Assembly: GCF_017676345.1 (NCBI RefSeq)
Contig: NZ_JAFFZM010000012.1
Location: forward strand, 62,001 to 126,000
Length of the DNA stretch: 64,000 bases
Reading direction: 5' to 3'
Source of the DNA: Streptomyces smyrnaeus
Lineage (GTDB): Bacteria; Actinomycetota; Actinomycetes; Streptomycetales; Streptomycetaceae
Part shown: positions 32,559 through 41,040 of the stretch, one piece after another
How the letters are laid out: each line of letters begins with the position of its first letter
How positions within the stretch are numbered: position 1 is the first letter of the stretch
Notes under the pieces: generated by a model
Seen by the model: only the letters and a program-made list of their open reading frames with translations
What the model was told of the DNA's origin: nothing
Databases searched by the model: none
Made by a program: the position numbers and the translations under genes

Positions 32559-34025
32559 ATGACGCACAGCGCCGCAACCGAGCCGGCGGGCACCGGTCGT
32601 GTGCAGCGAACGACCCGCGATCTGACCAGAGCCGCCGTCTCCGGATGGCTGGGCACAGCGATGGAGTTCATGGACTTCCAGCTCTACTCGCTGGCCGCGG
32701 CGATCGTCTTCAACAAGATCTTCTTCCCGGGCGCCGGCCCGGCGTTCGGCCTCCTGGCCGCCATGGCCACCTACGGCGTCGGCTACGTGGCCCGCCTGGT
32801 CGGCGCCGTCTACTTCGGCCGGATGGGCGACCGGGTCGGCCGCAAGAAGGTCCTGGTCCTCACCATCCTCATGATGGGCGCCTCCACGACGCTGATCGGC
32901 GCGCTGCCCACCTACGCCGAGATCGGACTGCTGGCTCCCTCCCTGCTGGTGGCCCTGCGCCTGGTCCAGGGGTTCGGCGCCGGTGCCGAGATCGCCGGTG
33001 CCACCGTCATGCTCGCCGAGTACGCCCCGGTCCGCCGCCGTGGTCTGGTCGCCTCGCTGGCGTCGCTGGGCACCAACACCGGCACTCTGGCGGCGTCCGG
33101 GCTGTGGGCCGTGCTGCTGGCCGTGCTGTCCGAGGACCAACTGCTCTCCTGGGGCTGGCGGCTGCCGTTCCTGCTGAGCTTCCTCCCGCTGCTGTTCGCC
33201 CTGTGGCTGCGCCGCAACCTCAAGGAGAGCCCGGTCTTCGAGGAGCGCCCCGACGTCGTCGACGGAGTGGCCCTCGACAGCGGCGGATCGCGCTCCGCAG
33301 CCGCCGAGCAGCCCACGAGCCGCGATGAGCAGCCCGCCGGCAGGGACGAGAGCCCGCAGCCCGCGTACGCCGGACAGCCCGCCGGTGGCGCGGCGGCCAC
33401 GCTGGAGGCGGGGCTGCGGCAGCGCAAGGGCCGGGCCTTCTTCCTGACGCTCGGCCTGCGCTTCGGCCAGGCCGGCAACTCCGGTCTGATACAGACCTTC
33501 CTGGTGGGCTATATCGCCGGGACCCTGGCCGTCGACCGCTCCGTGCCCACCGACGCCATCCTCTACGGCTCGCTGCTCGGCTTCGTCACCGTGCCGCTGA
33601 TCGGCATGGCCGGAGACCGCTGGGGCCGCCGGCCCGTCTACGTCGCGCTGTCCGGCCTGACCATCGTGCTGGCGTTCCCGCTCATGCTGATGATCGCCCA
33701 TGGGAACACCGTCGCGCTGACACTCGGCATGATCCTCGCGCTGAACATCGGCGTCCTGGGCCTGTTCTCGCTGGAGAGCGTCACCATGGCCGAACTCTTC
33801 GGCTCCCGCACCCGCTTCACCCAGCTGGCGGTGGCCAAGGAGATAGGCGGCGTCCTGGCGACCGCGATCGGCCCGGTGCTCGCCGCCGCGCTGACCGCGG
33901 CGACCGGGAGCTGGTGGCCGATCGCCGTCATGCTCGTCGTCTACTCCCTCATCACCCTGCTGTCCGCCCTGCTCGCCCCCGAGACCCGCGGTCGCGACCT
34001 GGTCCGCGCGGAGGACGCCGTATGA
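32559..34025 (+). CDS. MFS transporter, metabolite:H+ symporter type
   Basis: A 488-residue 12-span major facilitator. It has the MHS-family marks: FMDFQLYSLAAAIVF in the first span, FGRMGDRVGRKKVL between spans 2 and 3, LRLVQGFGAGAEIAGA, and DRWGRRPVYV in the second half. A hydrophilic central loop of about 75 residues (Ser/Glu/Pro-rich) is longer than usual. The ATG at 32559 has ACGGAG ahead. Located between uxuB and the dehydrogenase gene, whose start overlaps its stop, it most likely imports the sugar acid, for example L-gulonate or L-idonate. Confidence 0.9.
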   Translation: MTHSAATEPAGTGRVQRTTRDLTRAAVSGWLGTAMEFMDFQLYSLAAAIVFNKIFFPGAGPAFGLLAAMATYGVGYVARLVGAVYFGRMGDRVGRKKVLVLTILMMGASTTLIGALPTYAEIGLLAPSLLVALRLVQGFGAGAEIAGATVMLAEYAPVRRRGLVASLASLGTNTGTLAASGLWAVLLAVLSEDQLLSWGWRLPFLLSFLPLLFALWLRRNLKESPVFEERPDVVDGVALDSGGSRSAAAEQPTSRDEQPAGRDESPQPAYAGQPAGGAAATLEAGLRQRKGRAFFLTLGLRFGQAGNSGLIQTFLVGYIAGTLAVDRSVPTDAILYGSLLGFVTVPLIGMAGDRWGRRPVYVALSGLTIVLAFPLMLMIAHGNTVALTLGMILALNIGVLGLFSLESVTMAELFGSRTRFTQLAVAKEIGGVLATAIGPVLAAALTAATGSWWPIAVMLVVYSLITLLSALLAPETRGRDLVRAEDAV

Positions 34026-35101
34026 AAGCCGTCGTGGTCCACGGACCCGGTGACGTACGGGTCGACGAGCGGCCCGTGCCCGCTCCCGGCCCCGGCGAAG
34101 TACTGCTCGCACTGGAGTGGGGCGGCATCTGCGGCTCCGACATCGCCTACTGGAGACACGGGGCCTCCGGCACCGCCACGCTCGTCCATCCCCTGGTACT
34201 CGGGCACGAGGTAGCCGGCCGGATCGCCGCCGTCGGACCCGGGGTCACCGGCGGTGCCCGGATCACCGAGGGGACTCCCGTCACCGTGCACCCCGCCCAG
34301 CCGGTCGGCGACACCAGTCTCCCCGAGCGGCTGGCGGGCCGCACCAACCTGCTGCCCCACGTGCGGTACTTCGGCTCCGCCGCCTTCGACCCGCACACCG
34401 ACGGCGGCTTCAGCGAATACCGCACCGTGCCCGCCGCACAGCTGCGACCGCTGCCCGAGGGCGTCTCCACCGAACACGGCGCCCTCGCTGAACCGCTGGC
34501 CGTCGCCGTGCACGCCGTCCGCCGGGCTCCCGCGCTGCGGGACCGCGCCGTGCTGGTCAACGGGGCGGGGCCGATCGGCTCCCTGCTGGTCGCCGCGCTA
34601 CGGCACGCCGGAGCCGCCCATGTGACCGCCGCCGATGTGGCCCAGGGCGCGCTGGAGGTCGCCCGTGCGATGGGCGCCCACGACACCCGCGATCTGTCCG
34701 AGGGCCAGGAGCTCCCCGAGGACGTGGAGGTCGTCTTCGAGGCGTCCGGCGCGCCCGGGGCGCTCGGAGCGGTGCTGCGGGCAACCGCGCGGGGCGGACA
34801 TCTGATCCAGGTCGGCAATCTGCCCGGCACTCCGGCGCCCGCCGTGCTCGGCGATCTGGTGACCCGTGAGATCACCTGGAGCGGTTCCTACCGCTTCGTG
34901 GAGGAGATCGACGACGCCCTGGCGGCCATGCGGGACGGTCTCGACGTCACCCCGGTCATCAGCCACCGCTTCGATCTGGCGGAGGGCGCCCGGGCCCTGG
35001 CCGTCGCGGCCGACCCCGCGGCGGGCTGCGGAAAGGTGATGCTGCGGCTCGGAGGACCGGATCGGCTGCAAGGACCGGACGGGCTCGGGGCGCCGCGCTG
35101 A
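34022..35101 (+). CDS. L-idonate/L-gulonate 5-dehydrogenase, zinc-type MDR, structural zinc site lost
   Basis: A 359-residue medium-chain dehydrogenase of the idonate 5-dehydrogenase type. The catalytic zinc ligands Cys37 and His62-Glu63 are present, VRYFGSAAFDPHTDGGFSEY matches IdnD-like enzymes, and the NAD motif is VNGAGPIGSLL. The usual four-Cys structural-zinc loop is absent: after Cys37 there is no Cys through the whole region 38-150, and the loop reads PVGDTSLPERLAGRTNLL. The start overlaps the transporter stop (ATGA). In the operon it should oxidise L-gulonate to D-fructuronate (or L-idonate to 5-ketogluconate), feeding the reductase and dehydratase. Confidence 0.88.
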   Translation: MKAVVVHGPGDVRVDERPVPAPGPGEVLLALEWGGICGSDIAYWRHGASGTATLVHPLVLGHEVAGRIAAVGPGVTGGARITEGTPVTVHPAQPVGDTSLPERLAGRTNLLPHVRYFGSAAFDPHTDGGFSEYRTVPAAQLRPLPEGVSTEHGALAEPLAVAVHAVRRAPALRDRAVLVNGAGPIGSLLVAALRHAGAAHVTAADVAQGALEVARAMGAHDTRDLSEGQELPEDVEVVFEASGAPGALGAVLRATARGGHLIQVGNLPGTPAPAVLGDLVTREITWSGSYRFVEEIDDALAAMRDGLDVTPVISHRFDLAEGARALAVAADPAAGCGKVMLRLGGPDRLQGPDGLGAPR

Positions 35102-35110
35102 GCGGGATCG

Positions 35111-35145
35111 CGTGACCCGGGCCGGTTCCGCCCCGGGTGTCACGG
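35111..35145. terminator. Hairpin between convergent genes
   Basis: CGTGAC-CCGGG and CCCGGGT-GTCACG pair with a two-base bulge around a 10-base loop. It lies between the end of the dehydrogenase gene and the end of the SDR gene, overlapping the SDR stop, and probably ends the gulonate operon. Confidence 0.55.
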
Positions 35146-35916
35146 CTCCCGGTGCACCTTCGTGTTGGACGCCTGGGCGCGCGGGCGGACCACCAGCAGG
35201 TCGACGTTGACGTGGCTGGGGCGTGTGACGGACCAGACGATCGTGTCGGCGACGTCGTCGGCGGTCAGCGGCTCGGCCACGCCCGCGTACACCTTCGCTG
35301 CCTTCTCCTCGTCCCCGCGGAAGCGGGTCAGCGCGAACTCGTCGGTCCTGACCATGCCGGGCGCGATCTCGATCACCCGTACCGGATCGCCGACGATCTC
35401 CAGCCGCAGCGTCTCCGCGAGCACATGCTGCCCGTGCTTGGCCGCGACATAACCGGCCCCGCCCTCGTACGTCGCGTGCCCGGCGGTGGAGGAGAGCACC
35501 ACGACCGTGCCGTCGCCGCTCGCGGTCAGTGCGGGCAGCAGCGCCTGGGTGGCGTGCAGCGTGCCCAGGACGTTCGTCTCGTACATCGCCCGCCAGTCGT
35601 CCGGGTCGCCGGAGGCCACAGGGTCGGCCCCCAGCGCGCCGCCCGCGTTGTTCACCAGGACGTGCAGCGTGCTGAACCGCCCGGCGAACTCGTCGACCGC
35701 CGCCCGGTCCGTCACATCCAGGGCGTACGCCTCCGCCTGGTGACCCGCGTCGTCGAGCTCCGCCGCCAGCGCCTCGATGCGGTCCGCGCGGCGTGCTGTG
35801 AGCACCACCCGGTAGCCGGACGCCGCCAGCCGGCGCGCGGTGGCGGCGCCGATACCGCTGCTCGCGCCGGTGACAACAGCGGTACGGGACGAAGTGGCGT
35901 GCGGGGTGGCGCTCAT
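35140..35916 (-). CDS. Short-chain dehydrogenase/reductase, YdfG-like
   Basis: A 258-residue classical SDR. TGASSGIGAATARRLA is the cofactor site, NNAGGALG the structural NAG, LSSTAGHATYEGGAGYVAAKH holds the catalytic Ser and Tyr-x-x-x-Lys, and EIAPGMVRTDEF closes the pocket. The pattern is that of serine/3-hydroxy-acid dehydrogenases of the YdfG group. The long upstream frame is not coding; the ATG at 35916 has AGGAG six bases ahead. It faces the gulonate operon tail to tail. The substrate is unknown; a 3-hydroxy acid or alcohol is likely. Confidence 0.9.
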   Translation of the reverse strand: MSATPHATSSRTAVVTGASSGIGAATARRLAASGYRVVLTARRADRIEALAAELDDAGHQAEAYALDVTDRAAVDEFAGRFSTLHVLVNNAGGALGADPVASGDPDDWRAMYETNVLGTLHATQALLPALTASGDGTVVVLSSTAGHATYEGGAGYVAAKHGQHVLAETLRLEIVGDPVRVIEIAPGMVRTDEFALTRFRGDEEKAAKVYAGVAEPLTADDVADTIVWSVTRPSHVNVDLLVVRPRAQASNTKVHREP

Positions 35917-36085
35917 GAACGCTCCTGACGTCCTGGAGGTGCGGTGGGCTGCCGCCAGGGTATGCGCGCAGGTCGCTGCGGTGGGCAGCCGCCCCGGCGC
36001 TGCCGTACCGACCGGCCCGAGGGGCTGCTCGGCGGCGCCGATCCGGCACCGCCGAGCCCGCGGACAGGGGCAGCGGTCGGGGCGG

Positions 36086-36586
36086 TCAGGAACCGAGCGT
36101 CCTGCGGAAGCACACCCGGTCCTGCCCGGGGCCGTCGTAGTCGCTGTGCACGGGCAGACCGTCGACCTCGCGGTCCCCGCTTTCCACGGTGAAGCCCAGT
36201 GCGCGGTGGAAAGCGATGGACCCGGTGTTCGCGGGCGAGGTGATGGCCCGCACCTGAGTCCTGCCTGCCTCGGCGGCGCGGTGGAAGAACGCCGTGTAGA
36301 GCGTGCGGGCCATGCCCTGACCCCGCAGCTGCGGATCCACACCCACGAAGTGGATGTAGGCCTCCTCGTCGTTGTCGGCGGCATGGAAGCCGACGAGGAA
36401 GCCCCGGATACCCGTGTCGTCCTCCAGCACCAGGCTGGTGCGGGAGAAGAACTGCAAGAACAGCTTGGGGAGCAGCAGCGACAGTTCGCGGGCCTGCTGC
36501 GGGGTGCGTGAGTCTCCCCACCACCGCTGTACGCAATCGACGATCGTGCCGTGGTCGCCGACCTGGGCCTGGCGCAGTGCGGGCAA
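36086..36586 (-). CDS. GNAT-family N-acetyltransferase
   Basis: A 166-residue acetyltransferase. The acetyl-CoA binding motif is HFVGVDPQLRGQGMARTLYTAFF (Q/R-x-x-G-x-G/A at LRGQGMA), preceded by the strand IRGFLVGFHAADNDEEAYI and followed by ITSPANTGSIAFHRALGFTVE. The likely start is a TTG at 36586 with GGAGGGG upstream on the coding strand. It lies between the SDR and the aldehyde dehydrogenase without close coupling. The acceptor is unknown. Confidence 0.85.
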   Translation of the reverse strand: MPALRQAQVGDHGTIVDCVQRWWGDSRTPQQARELSLLLPKLFLQFFSRTSLVLEDDTGIRGFLVGFHAADNDEEAYIHFVGVDPQLRGQGMARTLYTAFFHRAAEAGRTQVRAITSPANTGSIAFHRALGFTVESGDREVDGLPVHSDYDGPGQDRVCFRRTLGS

Positions 36587-36672
36587 CTCTTCCCCCTCGG
36601 TGCCGTCCGCTTCCCCGGTGCCGTCCGCCGCTCAGCCTGCCATCTCGAGGCGCGGCTGCTGCGCACGGGTGC

Positions 36673-38208
36673 TCACAGGAAGCTGACATTCTGGGCGAGG
36701 GAGAGTTCGCTGGAGTAGTTGATGGTGTTGGTGGCCGAGCGCATATAGGCCTTCCAGGCGTCGGAGCCCGACTCCCGTCCGCCGCCGGTCTCCTTCTCTC
36801 CGCCGAAGGCGCCGCCGATCTCCGCGCCTGAGGTGCCGATGTTGACATTGGCGATGCCGCAGTCGGAGCCCGCCGCGGAGAGGAAGATCTCGGCCTCCTG
36901 CTGGTCGCGGGTGAAGATGCTGGACGACAGGCCCTGGGGGACGTCGTTGTGCAGCTCGATCGCCTCCTCCAGGGTGTCGTAGGTGAGGACGTAGAGGATC
37001 GGTGCGAAGGTCTCCTCCCGTACGACATCGGTCTGTTCGTCGACGCGGACGAGGACCGGTTCGGCGTAGGCCGCACGGGGCGCTGCCTGGGACAGCCGCC
37101 GGTTGCCGCCCGCGAGGACCTTGCCGCCCTGCGCCTGGACGCGGGCGAGGGCGCTGTTCATCGCGTCCAGCGACGCGGTGGAGATGAGCGGCCCCACCAG
37201 GGTGTTCTCGTCGAACGGGTCACCGATGGGAAGCCTGCGGTAGGCGGCGACCAGACGTTCGACGAGTGTTTCGGCGATGTCGCGGTGGACGATGAGGCGG
37301 CGCAGCGTCGTGCAGCGCTGGCCGGCGGTGCCCGCCGCGGCGAACACGATGCCCTGGACGGCGAGATCGAGATCGGCGGACGGGGCGACGATCGCCGCGT
37401 TGTTGCCGCCGAGCTCCAGCAGACTGCGGCCGAAGCGGGCCGCGACCCGGGGGCCGACCTCGCGGCCCATCCGCGTCGAGCCGGTGGCGCTGACGAGGGC
37501 GACGCGCGGATCGTCGACCAGCCGCTCGCCGACGGCCCGGTCGCCGAGCAGCAGCCGGTGCACATCGCGGGGAGCGCCGACCTCGTCGGCCGCACGGCAC
37601 AGCAGATGGTCGCAGGCCAGCGAGATCAGCGGGGTGAGTTCGGAGGGCTTCCACACGACGGTGTCACCGCAGGCGAGGGCGACGGCGGTGTTCCACGACC
37701 ACACGGCGGCGGGGAAGTTGAAGGCGGAGACGACACCGACCACGCCGAGCGGGTGCCAGGTCTCGGCCAAGCGGTGGCCGGGCCGCTCGGAGGCGATGGT
37801 GCGGCCGTACAGCTGCCGGGACAGGCCGACGGCGAAGTCGCAGATGTCGATCATCTCCTGGACCTCGCCGAGGGCTTCGGACCGGATCTTGCCCGCCTCG
37901 ATGGTGACGAGGTCGGCGAGGTCGCTCTTGTGCTCGCGCAGCAGCTCGCCCAGTCGGCGCACCAGTTCACCGCGGCGCGGGGCGGGCGTGGAGCGCCAGG
38001 TGAGGAACGCGGCGTGGGCATCGGCCACGGCGGCTTCGGCGTCGCCCGCGGTGGCGGCCTGCAGCCCGAAGAGATTCTCCCCGGTGAGGGGGGTGCGCGC
38101 GTGGAAGTCACCGCCTTCCGGAACGGTGACGCCGAGGTTGCCGAGGCCGGCGAGCGCGCGGGCCCGCAGTTCGTGCGTGGTGGGCAGGGCGGGGCTGTCG
38201 CTGGTCAT
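36673..38208 (-). CDS. amaB: L-piperideine-6-carboxylate (aminoadipate semialdehyde) dehydrogenase
   Basis: A 511-residue aldehyde dehydrogenase. The nucleophile is Cys299 in AGQRCTTLRR and the general base Glu265 in LLELGGNN; FNFPAAVWSWNTAVALACGDTVVWKP is the NAD site. The N-terminal LGNLGVTVPEGG and the C-terminal SGSDAWKAYMRSATNTINYS are typical of AmaB/ALDH7-type enzymes that oxidise piperideine-6-carboxylate to 2-aminoadipate. Starts at 38208 or 38214 are possible; AAGGA is best spaced for 38208. It begins two bases after the hglS stop, so it is the last gene of a lysine/pipecolate breakdown operon. Confidence 0.92.
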   Translation of the reverse strand: MTSDSPALPTTHELRARALAGLGNLGVTVPEGGDFHARTPLTGENLFGLQAATAGDAEAAVADAHAAFLTWRSTPAPRRGELVRRLGELLREHKSDLADLVTIEAGKIRSEALGEVQEMIDICDFAVGLSRQLYGRTIASERPGHRLAETWHPLGVVGVVSAFNFPAAVWSWNTAVALACGDTVVWKPSELTPLISLACDHLLCRAADEVGAPRDVHRLLLGDRAVGERLVDDPRVALVSATGSTRMGREVGPRVAARFGRSLLELGGNNAAIVAPSADLDLAVQGIVFAAAGTAGQRCTTLRRLIVHRDIAETLVERLVAAYRRLPIGDPFDENTLVGPLISTASLDAMNSALARVQAQGGKVLAGGNRRLSQAAPRAAYAEPVLVRVDEQTDVVREETFAPILYVLTYDTLEEAIELHNDVPQGLSSSIFTRDQQEAEIFLSAAGSDCGIANVNIGTSGAEIGGAFGGEKETGGGRESGSDAWKAYMRSATNTINYSSELSLAQNVSFL

Positions 38209-38210
38209 GG

Positions 38211-39638
38211 TCATCCTTGGGGGTGGAGGGGAGGGACAGGGCGAAGGAGGGCACCGTCGTGCCCCAACTCGCTCGCCACCTGGGCGAGGGAGCGGTTCTG
38301 CTGCTGCTCGTAGAGCGCGTAGGGATCGAGAACGTCGCGTCCGACGGCCCCGGAGAGCCAGTCGGCGTCGTAGGCTGCTCCCTGCTGCTCGTTGTCCCGG
38401 GTGCCTTCCGAACCGAGGTTGGACTGGAAGATGCCGGCGGCCGAGCGGGGCAGGAAGTCCTCGTAGACGATGGGCTCGGCGCGGACCCGGCCCTGCCGCA
38501 CCAGTTCGCTGACGCTGTTCGGGGGAGGGCTGCCGTCGCGGGGCCGGTCGGCGGCCACCCGGTAGGTGAAGTAGGCCAGCCCCTGGGCGGCGAGCTCCTG
38601 TTCGGTGTCGGGCATGTGCTGTTCCCACACGGTGCGGGCGATGTCCGCGCGTGCTTCTCCGGGCGACTGGGCGCTCCGCTCGTCGACCAGTCCGAGCAGG
38701 TTGTCGTAGCGGGCGCGGCCCTCGCGGGTGAGGGCGATGCCGCGTGCCTCCACCTCCCCGAAGCGCACGCGCAGGGCGCCGCTGATGACGCTGCCGTCCG
38801 GGGTACGCATCGCGCGGGGTTCGGCCAGGGCCCTGAAGGAGGTCTGCCGCAGCAGGACGTCCGGCCCGCGCCACGCGGGCGGCCCCTGGATGGTGTCGAT
38901 CATCTCGATACCGCGCTCGGTCATCCGGCGGTACAGCTCGTCGATGTCGAGGACGCGCGGAGTGAGGTGGTTGATGTGGGTACTGCGCACTCCGCCGATG
39001 TCCGCGGCGACCGCGGAGATGCGCTCCAGGGCCCGGTACCACGACCTGTCGACCGGCTCCGGGGACAGTTCGAAGGCCTCGACGGCGAGTTGGAGGAAGC
39101 GCTCGGCGTCCTCCTGGGGGAGTTCCCGTTCGGCGGCGGCGCGGTCCGCCAGCGCGAGCAGTTCCGGTGGGAAGAGCTCACGACCCGCGAGGAAGGCCTC
39201 CAGCCGGGCGCGCAGGTCGGGGTCGAAGAAGCGGGGGTCGGCCGGGGTGAGCATGGAGGTGAAGACCCGGAAGGGGTTGCGGGCCAACTCCTCGCGCTCG
39301 ACCGGCCGGAAGGCGGTGGAGACGACGGGGACGGCACTGGTGGCGGCCTCGCGCAGATCGTAGAAGCCGACAGGGTGCATACCGAGCGCCGCGAACACCC
39401 GGCCGACCTGCTGCAGTTCCCGGGGCGTGCCGACGCGGATCGCGCCGTGGCGCTCGGCGGTCACCCGACTGATGGACCCCAGGCGTTCGGCGTCGGCACC
39501 CTGTGCGCGCAGCACGTCTTCGTTGACCTCGCGCGAGACGTCCACGAGCGTGGTGTAGGCGGGCACCTCCCGCCCGTACATCTTTGAGAGCCGGTCGGCG
39601 AAGGCGGCCCGGAGCCGCCACTGGCTGAGCGTTGACAT
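38211..39638 (-). CDS. hglS: 2-oxoadipate dioxygenase/decarboxylase (HglS, DUF1338)
   Basis: A 475-residue non-haem iron enzyme of the DUF1338/YdcJ family with a vicinal-oxygen-chelate-like fold. In Pseudomonas putida HglS converts 2-oxoadipate to D-2-hydroxyglutarate in lysine breakdown. Family text includes SRVTAERHGAIRVGT, ALGMHPVGFYDLREA, STHINHLTPRVLDID and GPDVLLRQTSFRALAEPR, with conserved His in the first and third segments. The ATG at 39638 starts MSTLSQWRLR. It sits between the FAD oxidase and the piperideine-6-carboxylate dehydrogenase, which agrees with that pathway. An aminotransferase making 2-oxoadipate is not in the window. Confidence 0.92.
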   Translation of the reverse strand: MSTLSQWRLRAAFADRLSKMYGREVPAYTTLVDVSREVNEDVLRAQGADAERLGSISRVTAERHGAIRVGTPRELQQVGRVFAALGMHPVGFYDLREAATSAVPVVSTAFRPVEREELARNPFRVFTSMLTPADPRFFDPDLRARLEAFLAGRELFPPELLALADRAAAERELPQEDAERFLQLAVEAFELSPEPVDRSWYRALERISAVAADIGGVRSTHINHLTPRVLDIDELYRRMTERGIEMIDTIQGPPAWRGPDVLLRQTSFRALAEPRAMRTPDGSVISGALRVRFGEVEARGIALTREGRARYDNLLGLVDERSAQSPGEARADIARTVWEQHMPDTEQELAAQGLAYFTYRVAADRPRDGSPPPNSVSELVRQGRVRAEPIVYEDFLPRSAAGIFQSNLGSEGTRDNEQQGAAYDADWLSGAVGRDVLDPYALYEQQQNRSLAQVASELGHDGALLRPVPPLHPQG

Positions 39639-39697
39639 TGTTCGGCCTTTCGCATCGCACAACGCGCTGGGCGCCGCGGAGGGAGGGGGCACCGGGT

Positions 39698-40870
39698 TCA
39701 CACCACATGGGCTTCGGGACGGGCCTCGGCGCCGGAACGGAAGCGGTCTGCGCTGAACGGGCCGATGTCGGCGAACGGCCGGCGTTCCAGATACAGGTCC
39801 CGCACGACTTCTCCCACCGCGGGCGCCTGCAGGAAGCCGTGTCCGGAGAAGCCGGTGGCGTACAGGAAGTTGTCGAGCTCGCCGGAGCGGCCGATCAGCG
39901 CGTTGTGGTCCGGGGTGTTCTCGTACAGACCGGCCCATCCGCCGACGGTCCCCAGGTCGGCCAGTGCGGGGGCGCGGCGGCGGACGGCGGCGCGGAACAG
40001 CTCCAGCCACTCCGGGGTCCAGGTGGTGTCGAAGCCCTCGGGCTGATCGGGGTCGGCGAGCCCGAACAGCAGTCCGTCGTCGCTGTTGTGGAAGTAGGCG
40101 GTGGAGGAGAAGTCGATGGTGAAGGGGATGCGCGGCGCGGGCGGGACGAGCGGCGCGCTGAACGCCAGCTGCCGTCGCACCGGCCGTACGGGGAGGCTGA
40201 CGCCGACCATGTCGCCGATCTGCCGGGACCACGCCCCCGCTGCACAGATGACGGTGCCGCAGGCGATGGCCCCGTTGCTGGTGTGCACCCGGGCCACCCG
40301 GGTGCCGGCGGTGTCGATACCGGTGACCTCGGTGTGCGTGGCGAAGGTGACGCCGGTGTCGGCGGCGGCCTTCGCGTAGCCCCGAACGACGAGCCCCGGA
40401 CGGGCGTGGCCGTCGGTGGGGGAGTACGCGGCGGCCACCAGGCCGTCAGTGCTCAGCCAGGGGCACAACTGCTGCGCCTCCCGCGGGCCGATCATACGGC
40501 TGGGCACGCCGAGACCGTTCTGGACGCCGACCCCGGACTCGAAGTCGGCCACCTGTTCCTCCGTCGTGAGCAGGAACAGATAGCCGACGGTGTCGAGCCG
40601 GATGTCGGCGCCGGGGCGGGCGCGGAAGTTCCGGTAGGCGTGCAGGCTGCGGTGGCCCAGCTCGATGTTGAGCGGGTCGGAGAACTGGGCGCGTACGCCA
40701 CCGATCGGCTTGCCCGAGCTGCCGCAGCCCACCTCGCCGCGTTCGAGTACGACGATGTCGCGTACCCCGGCCTCGGCGAGGTGGAAGGCGGTGCTTGCAC
40801 CCATCACACCGCCGCCGATGATCACGACATCGGCGGAGTGCGGAACGGTGCGGAGAGCGGAGGAGGGCAT
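39698..40870 (-). CDS. FAD-dependent amine/amino acid oxidase, probable pipecolate oxidase
   Basis: A 390-residue DAO-family flavoprotein (sarcosine oxidase / DadA type). The dinucleotide motif ADVVIIGGGVMGASTAFHLAEAG is at the N-terminus, ERGEVGCGSSGKPIGGVRAQFS marks the flavin site, and GWAGLYENTPDHNALIG and ATGFSGHGFLQAPAVGE close the C-terminal part. It is the first gene of the operon with hglS and amaB. By position its substrate should be L-pipecolate (giving piperideine-6-carboxylate) or a related cyclic imino acid. Glycine, sarcosine or D-amino acid oxidation are alternatives that sequence alone cannot exclude. Confidence 0.82.
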   Translation of the reverse strand: MPSSALRTVPHSADVVIIGGGVMGASTAFHLAEAGVRDIVVLERGEVGCGSSGKPIGGVRAQFSDPLNIELGHRSLHAYRNFRARPGADIRLDTVGYLFLLTTEEQVADFESGVGVQNGLGVPSRMIGPREAQQLCPWLSTDGLVAAAYSPTDGHARPGLVVRGYAKAAADTGVTFATHTEVTGIDTAGTRVARVHTSNGAIACGTVICAAGAWSRQIGDMVGVSLPVRPVRRQLAFSAPLVPPAPRIPFTIDFSSTAYFHNSDDGLLFGLADPDQPEGFDTTWTPEWLELFRAAVRRRAPALADLGTVGGWAGLYENTPDHNALIGRSGELDNFLYATGFSGHGFLQAPAVGEVVRDLYLERRPFADIGPFSADRFRSGAEARPEAHVV

Positions 40871-41040
40871 GGGCCGATCCCTTCCGACGGCCGGCGACGG
40901 GCGGACGCGTGGCGGGGCCCGGACGCGGCGTGGCTGTCAGTGCGAGGCGGTGCTGATCAGCTGTCTGCCCCACATCGTGCAGCAGCCCGAACGTTGACGT
41001 CCATGAACAGTTCCTGCGCCGATCCGTTTACGGTCTCTAT

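Noticed and set aside
34598..36049. Long minus-strand frame across the dehydrogenase gene and the SDR gene
   Set aside because: It overlaps two well-supported genes out of frame and has only low-complexity Arg/Gly/Ala sequence.
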